Assembly: GCA_031401815.1 (NCBI GenBank)
Contig: JANNRW010000471.1
Span: 1 to 10,345, forward strand
Source: JANNRW01 sp031401815
Lineage (GTDB): Bacteria; Desulfobacterota; Desulfuromonadia; Geobacterales; DSM-12255
DNA length: 10,345 nucleotides
Reading direction: 5' to 3'
Positions 7,473 to 10,345 of the stretch are shown here, piece after piece. Position 1 is the first letter of the stretch. Each line of letters starts with the position of its first letter. The notes beneath the pieces were generated by a model. It worked only from the letters and a program-made list of their open reading frames with translations, was not told the DNA's origin and searched no databases. Made by a program: the position numbers and the translations under genes.

Positions 7473-9080
7473 TCAAACAGCAGCTTTGCTCTCACTTTTG
7501 ACCACGCAGTTCTTGCCACTCCGTTTTGCCTGATAGAGGGCTTTATCAGCCTCGATAACCAGATCCCGCAATGAATCGGCATTTTCCGGAAACAGCGCCA
7601 GGCCGATGCTGGCAGTAGTCCTGATCTGCGCCCCCCCTGCTTCGGTTGTCTCTGCTTCCAGCATGGCGCGAATCCGTTCAGCTACCTGTAACCCCCCTAC
7701 CCTGCCGGTAGCAGGAAGCAGCACCGCAAACTCCTCACCTCCGTACCTGAAGGCAAGATCGCTCTCACGCACAGCCTCGGAAATACACCAGCTGACCCGT
7801 TTGAGGACGATATCCCCCACAGGATGACCGTATGTATCGTTTACTTTCTTGAAATTGTCGATATCTATAAGGAGGAGAGCAAATTTCTCACCATGCTGAT
7901 CAAAATGCCCCCTCATACGATCAAGACAGGTTCTGAAATGTCGCACAGTATAAAGCCCTGTCAGCTCGTCAGTAATGGCAATAGAGTAAAGCCGCGCATT
8001 TTCAAAAGCCATGGCAATCGGGTTGATAGCTGAATCCATGAATCTCAGCTTCTCCTCGGAGAACGGATTTTGTGGAGAACGGATCTCGATGAGGGCGAGT
8101 GGAAATTCACCCTTGGCAACAGGTAGATAGACAGTCGTACGGTCGGCAGAAATCTCCTTGCCAGTCAGTTCCCCTGCCTGCCAGCGCTTTATGGCAGCAG
8201 AGAGCATATAGCCAGGATCTGTTACCCGGTGATGCTCCCCGAGACCCCTGGTTCGATTCACAACCCGGTAATGTCCGTCACGCAGCGGCAAAACAATATT
8301 GACCACTTCTGAGGCAAATGCATTTGCCACAATATCAAGAGTAATGGTTTTCAGATCTTCCATGTCTATGCTCTTGCTGACCCCTTCAATGATCGCATAG
8401 ACCATGCTGATTTCGTTACTCTTGTAGACAACCTGATCAATATAGCGATTAAAAGAGCGGGAGAGGAAAGGGATAGCCAGGAAAATACAGAGGAGACAGA
8501 TGGAACCTGAGCCCAGCACCACCAGCCTGATAGAGTTGATAAACATGTAGGTATCTTCAAGAGAGCAGTCGATGATCAGCTTGCCATTGATCCGCCCTCC
8601 ACGTGAGTGGCAGCTGTAGCACTCAGGTGCGTTGTAAATGACCGTGACATTGCGCTGAACATCCCGATCCTTGTCGGTAAATATTGCAGTAGTACTTGCC
8701 GGGGATTTACCCGGAACGCTGTGGCAACCACGGCAGGTCTCATCCGACATCGAAAGCAACTTGCCGTTCTCTTTCTGATCCGAGGAAAATGCAACCCGGC
8801 CTTCCCTGTTAATGATAAATATCCTCGAAATATGCCTCTCACGCCCAAGCTGGGTGATAGTGTTCTGTATTTCATCAGGAGTCCGTCTCATCATAAGAGA
8901 GCGGAGGCTCGAGCTTATGGAGGAGGCCAGCTCGCGAGTGGTGACGGCGCTGCTCTTCAGCAGGTAATCCTTCGCCATGACAGTAATGAATGCCATGGAA
9001 AGAATGGTTGACACAAGAAGGAGCAGAACAAGCCCGGCAATGATTTTACGTTTAAAACGGTAAAGCCACTCGTTTCCCAT
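7473..9080 (-). CDS. Membrane diguanylate cyclase with periplasmic c-type heme sensor domain
   Basis: This 535-residue enzyme should make cyclic di-GMP from two GTP. A first membrane helix spans about 13-35. A periplasmic, Cache-like sensor domain follows (about 36-182), including the strand pattern RIFIINREGRVAFSS (86-100). It carries two heme c attachment motifs, CRGCH (116-120) and CYSCH (154-158). A second helix spans about 184-206. The cytoplasmic part has a short linker, a GAF-like domain (about 224-362) and a GGDEF domain (about 366-528). That domain opens with DELTGLY (371-377) and includes the metal/substrate segment DIDNFKKVNDTYGH (406-419). Its active-site loop is GGEEF (447-451), and the product-inhibition site RESD (438-441) is the usual five residues before it. 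It therefore looks catalytically competent and feedback-controlled. The input is probably redox state or a heme ligand, by analogy with other periplasmic heme sensors. The ATG at 9080 follows AAGGA by about 8 nt. The gene heads the group running to pbpC. Confidence 0.93.
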   Translation of the reverse strand: MGNEWLYRFKRKIIAGLVLLLLVSTILSMAFITVMAKDYLLKSSAVTTRELASSISSSLRSLMMRRTPDEIQNTITQLGRERHISRIFIINREGRVAFSSDQKENGKLLSMSDETCRGCHSVPGKSPASTTAIFTDKDRDVQRNVTVIYNAPECYSCHSRGGRINGKLIIDCSLEDTYMFINSIRLVVLGSGSICLLCIFLAIPFLSRSFNRYIDQVVYKSNEISMVYAIIEGVSKSIDMEDLKTITLDIVANAFASEVVNIVLPLRDGHYRVVNRTRGLGEHHRVTDPGYMLSAAIKRWQAGELTGKEISADRTTVYLPVAKGEFPLALIEIRSPQNPFSEEKLRFMDSAINPIAMAFENARLYSIAITDELTGLYTVRHFRTCLDRMRGHFDQHGEKFALLLIDIDNFKKVNDTYGHPVGDIVLKRVSWCISEAVRESDLAFRYGGEEFAVLLPATGRVGGLQVAERIRAMLEAETTEAGGAQIRTTASIGLALFPENADSLRDLVIEADKALYQAKRSGKNCVVKSESKAAV

Positions 9081-9173
9081 ATATTATTCCTTAACTTCAG
9101 TATTTAACCTAAAAGCGGCAGTTGAAACACAGAGACACCGAGACGCAGAGGAAATCATTGAGATTATTTGAAA

Positions 9174-9196
9174 TCACCTTACAACCTTAAAGGTGA
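9174..9196. repeat. Small hairpin inside the inverted-repeat element
   Basis: TCACCTT at 9174-9180 and AAGGTGA at 9190-9196 are perfect 7-bp inverted repeats with a 9-nt loop, sitting near the middle of the larger palindrome. No T-run follows on either strand, so it is a poor candidate for an intrinsic terminator. Confidence 0.6.
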
Positions 9197-9246
9197 ACAT
9201 AAATGAAGCTGATGTTTTATCTAAGTCTTTGTAATGATTATCTCAG

Positions 9247-9262
9247 TGCCTCTGTGCCTCTG
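9247..9262. repeat. Exact 8-bp tandem duplication in the right arm
   Basis: The unit TGCCTCTG occurs twice head to tail at 9247-9254 and 9255-9262. It is the best-preserved part of the three-unit array forming the right arm of the element; the left arm has three diverged copies of the complementary unit. Confidence 0.75.
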
Positions 9263-9264
9263 TG

Positions 9265-10345
9265 TTAAATGCTTTTTGTAGGTTTAACCGGGCAGCCCTT
9301 CCTTCCTGTATGAGACCTGACCTCATCACCAAAATGCCGCAGGAGCCCTTCAACCGGAGCCATGGCTCCGGGAGCCAGCGCACAGAAGGAATGATTCAGG
9401 TATTTCAGATGTTTTTCAAGAGTATCGATATCCGCTTCATCTCCCTGACCTGCCTCTATCTCTTCCAGAAGTTGCACAACAAAAGGGAGCCCCTCACGAC
9501 AGGGGGTGCACCAACCGCACGACTCCCGTGCGAAGAATCTGACCAGATTGAGAGTGGCAGCTACCATGCAAACTTTTTGATCAAAGACAACAATACCACC
9601 TGAACCAAGACGTGAACCAGCCTTTGCAACAGTGTCAAAATCCATCGGCAGATCTAGGTGCTCCGCTGTGAGATACTGTGTGGACGCCCCCCCCGGAAGA
9701 CAGGCCTTGAAGCTGCTCCCTGGCCGCATCCCGCCGCATGAGTTGTCAATGATCTCTCCAAGGGTTATCCCGAGAGGGAGTTCAAAGCATCCAGGATTTG
9801 CAACATGACCACTGACAGAGAAAAGCTTTGTTCCTGCAGCACCCGGTACTCTTGCCAGAGATTTGAACCAGTCCGGGCCATTGGCAATGATACACGGAAT
9901 ATTGGCCAGACTCTCCACATTATTAACCACTGTCGGCCCGCCCCATAACCCTTTGATAGCCGGGAACGGCGGCTTGGCGCGAGGATTTGGCCTTTTGCCC
10001 TCAACTGCATTTATCAAAGCAGTCTCTTCCCCGCAGATATAGCGACCGGCAGAGAGATGGAGCTCGATATCGCAGTTAAAACCACTCTCCAGGATACTCT
10101 TTCCGAGCAGTCCGGCAGACCTGGCCTCGGCAATAGCCCGGCGCAGATTTTCAGCAGCTCTCTCATACCCCCTGCGAATGAAGATAAAGGCATGGCGAAC
10201 ACCTATGGCGTAACAGGCCAGAATCATCCCCTCCACCAGCGAATACGGATTCGCCTCCAAAAGCACCCGATCCTTGTAGGTTCCCGGCTCCATCTCGTCG
10301 CAGTTGCAGATCAGCCAGCGAGGCCCGGGCAGGTTGCGGGGGACG
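9265..10345 (-). CDS. nuoF: NADH dehydrogenase subunit F, C-terminal part (cut by window edge)
   Basis: This is the flavin subunit that oxidises NADH and passes electrons to iron-sulfur clusters in complex I or a related NAD-linked dehydrogenase. The 359 visible residues start in the NADH/FMN domain. The family motif NADE(x)EPGTFKDR appears as NCDEMEPGTYKDR (visible residues 14-26). The glycine-rich FMN/NADH segment is YICGEETALINAVEGK, followed by KPPFPA. The N3 [4Fe-4S] cluster ligands are all present: CGWCTPC (visible Cys276, 279, 282) and FCAL (Cys321). The ATG at 10293 lies inside this conserved motif and is not the start; the reading frame continues to the edge. Against E. coli NuoF (about 445 residues), roughly 85 N-terminal residues are missing, more if this is a long, HoxF-like form. 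Downstream is a repeat and then an unrelated gene, so nuoG does not follow as in the usual E-F-G order. Partners, if any, lie off the right edge. A NuoF-like subunit of an NAD-linked formate dehydrogenase or hydrogenase is therefore possible. Confidence 0.93.
   Translation of the reverse strand, partial: VPRNLPGPRWLICNCDEMEPGTYKDRVLLEANPYSLVEGMILACYAIGVRHAFIFIRRGYERAAENLRRAIAEARSAGLLGKSILESGFNCDIELHLSAGRYICGEETALINAVEGKRPNPRAKPPFPAIKGLWGGPTVVNNVESLANIPCIIANGPDWFKSLARVPGAAGTKLFSVSGHVANPGCFELPLGITLGEIIDNSCGGMRPGSSFKACLPGGASTQYLTAEHLDLPMDFDTVAKAGSRLGSGGIVVFDQKVCMVAATLNLVRFFARESCGWCTPCREGLPFVVQLLEEIEAGQGDEADIDTLEKHLKYLNHSFCALAPGAMAPVEGLLRHFGDEVRSHTGRKGCPVKPTKSI

Larger units (their letters stand above)
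9126..9266. repeat. 141-bp imperfect inverted-repeat element with 8-bp modular arms
   Basis: The gap between nuoF and the diguanylate cyclase (9081-9264) is mostly one palindromic element. The left arm (9126-9159) and the right arm (9233-9266, read in reverse complement) match at about 27 of 34 positions by hand alignment. Both begin AACACAGAG and end AATCATT. In each arm positions 3-26 are three degenerate 8-bp units: left cacagaga, caccgaga, cgcagagg; right cacagagg, cacagagg, cactgaga. The arms flank 73 bp of AT-rich sequence holding a smaller hairpin. There is no open reading frame inside and no clear target-site duplication. Similar CACAGAGG-type repeats are familiar from many environmental bacterial genomes, but I cannot name this family. 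It may be a MITE or REP-like sequence, or act as a transcript-end structure. In the remaining 9081-9125 I see only the diguanylate cyclase ribosome binding site and no convincing promoter. Confidence 0.8.

Noticed and set aside
9081..9125. Sigma-70 promoter directly upstream of the diguanylate cyclase gene
   Set aside because: The best -35/-10 pairing found by eye matches only about half of each consensus, not enough to call.
9174..9196. Intrinsic terminator for nuoF
   Set aside because: The 7-bp stem is AT/GC mixed with a 9-nt loop and no following T-run on either strand.
9262..9603. 113-residue plus-strand frame beginning in the repeat
   Set aside because: It is antisense to the conserved cluster-binding end of nuoF.
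10291..10293. ATG as the start of nuoF
   Set aside because: The codons before it continue the conserved family motif (NCDE before MEPGTYKDR) in frame to the window edge, so the true start is outside the window.

Overview
All genes in this window lie on the minus strand, so it reads from right to left. Five coding regions fill nearly all of it, and the two at the edges are cut off. There is no tRNA, rRNA, CRISPR array, transposase or phage gene. Protein similarity and content suggest a Gram-negative, respiring, redox-versatile bacterium. A NuoF-type NADH dehydrogenase subunit, a membrane diguanylate cyclase with covalent heme motifs, and a 1952-residue periplasmic alpha-2-macroglobulin paired with pbpC fit a Desulfuromonadia/Geobacteraceae-like member of the former Deltaproteobacteria. 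That placement is an inference from gene style, not a database match.

Right to left: (1) 10345-9265 is the C-terminal ~359 residues of NuoF, the flavin and NADH-binding subunit of complex I or a related dehydrogenase. (2) 9266-9081 is a non-coding gap dominated by a 141-bp imperfect inverted repeat. Its arms are built from degenerate 8-bp CACAGAGG-like units, and its outer end contains the nuoF stop codon. (3) 9080-7473 encodes a diguanylate cyclase with two membrane helices, a periplasmic sensor domain carrying two CXXCH heme c motifs, a GAF-like domain and an intact GGEEF domain. (4) 7424-6318 encodes an exported, charged, coiled-coil protein that I do not recognise. (5) 6243-385 encodes a YfhM-type alpha-2-macroglobulin with an intact CMEQ thioester motif. 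(6) 368-1 is the start of pbpC (penicillin-binding protein 1C), which leaves the window inside its transglycosylase domain.

The gaps between genes 3 to 6 are 48, 74 and 16 bp, so they could be one transcript. The alpha-2-macroglobulin/PBP1C pair is a well-known conserved linkage. The usual reading is periplasmic defence: the macroglobulin traps proteases that get through a damaged outer membrane, while PBP1C rebuilds peptidoglycan. Here the pair is preceded by an exported coiled-coil protein and a heme-bearing c-di-GMP synthase. This raises the possibility, not proven by sequence alone, of an envelope-defence locus tied to redox sensing. The repeat separates this group from nuoF and may mark a transcript boundary.
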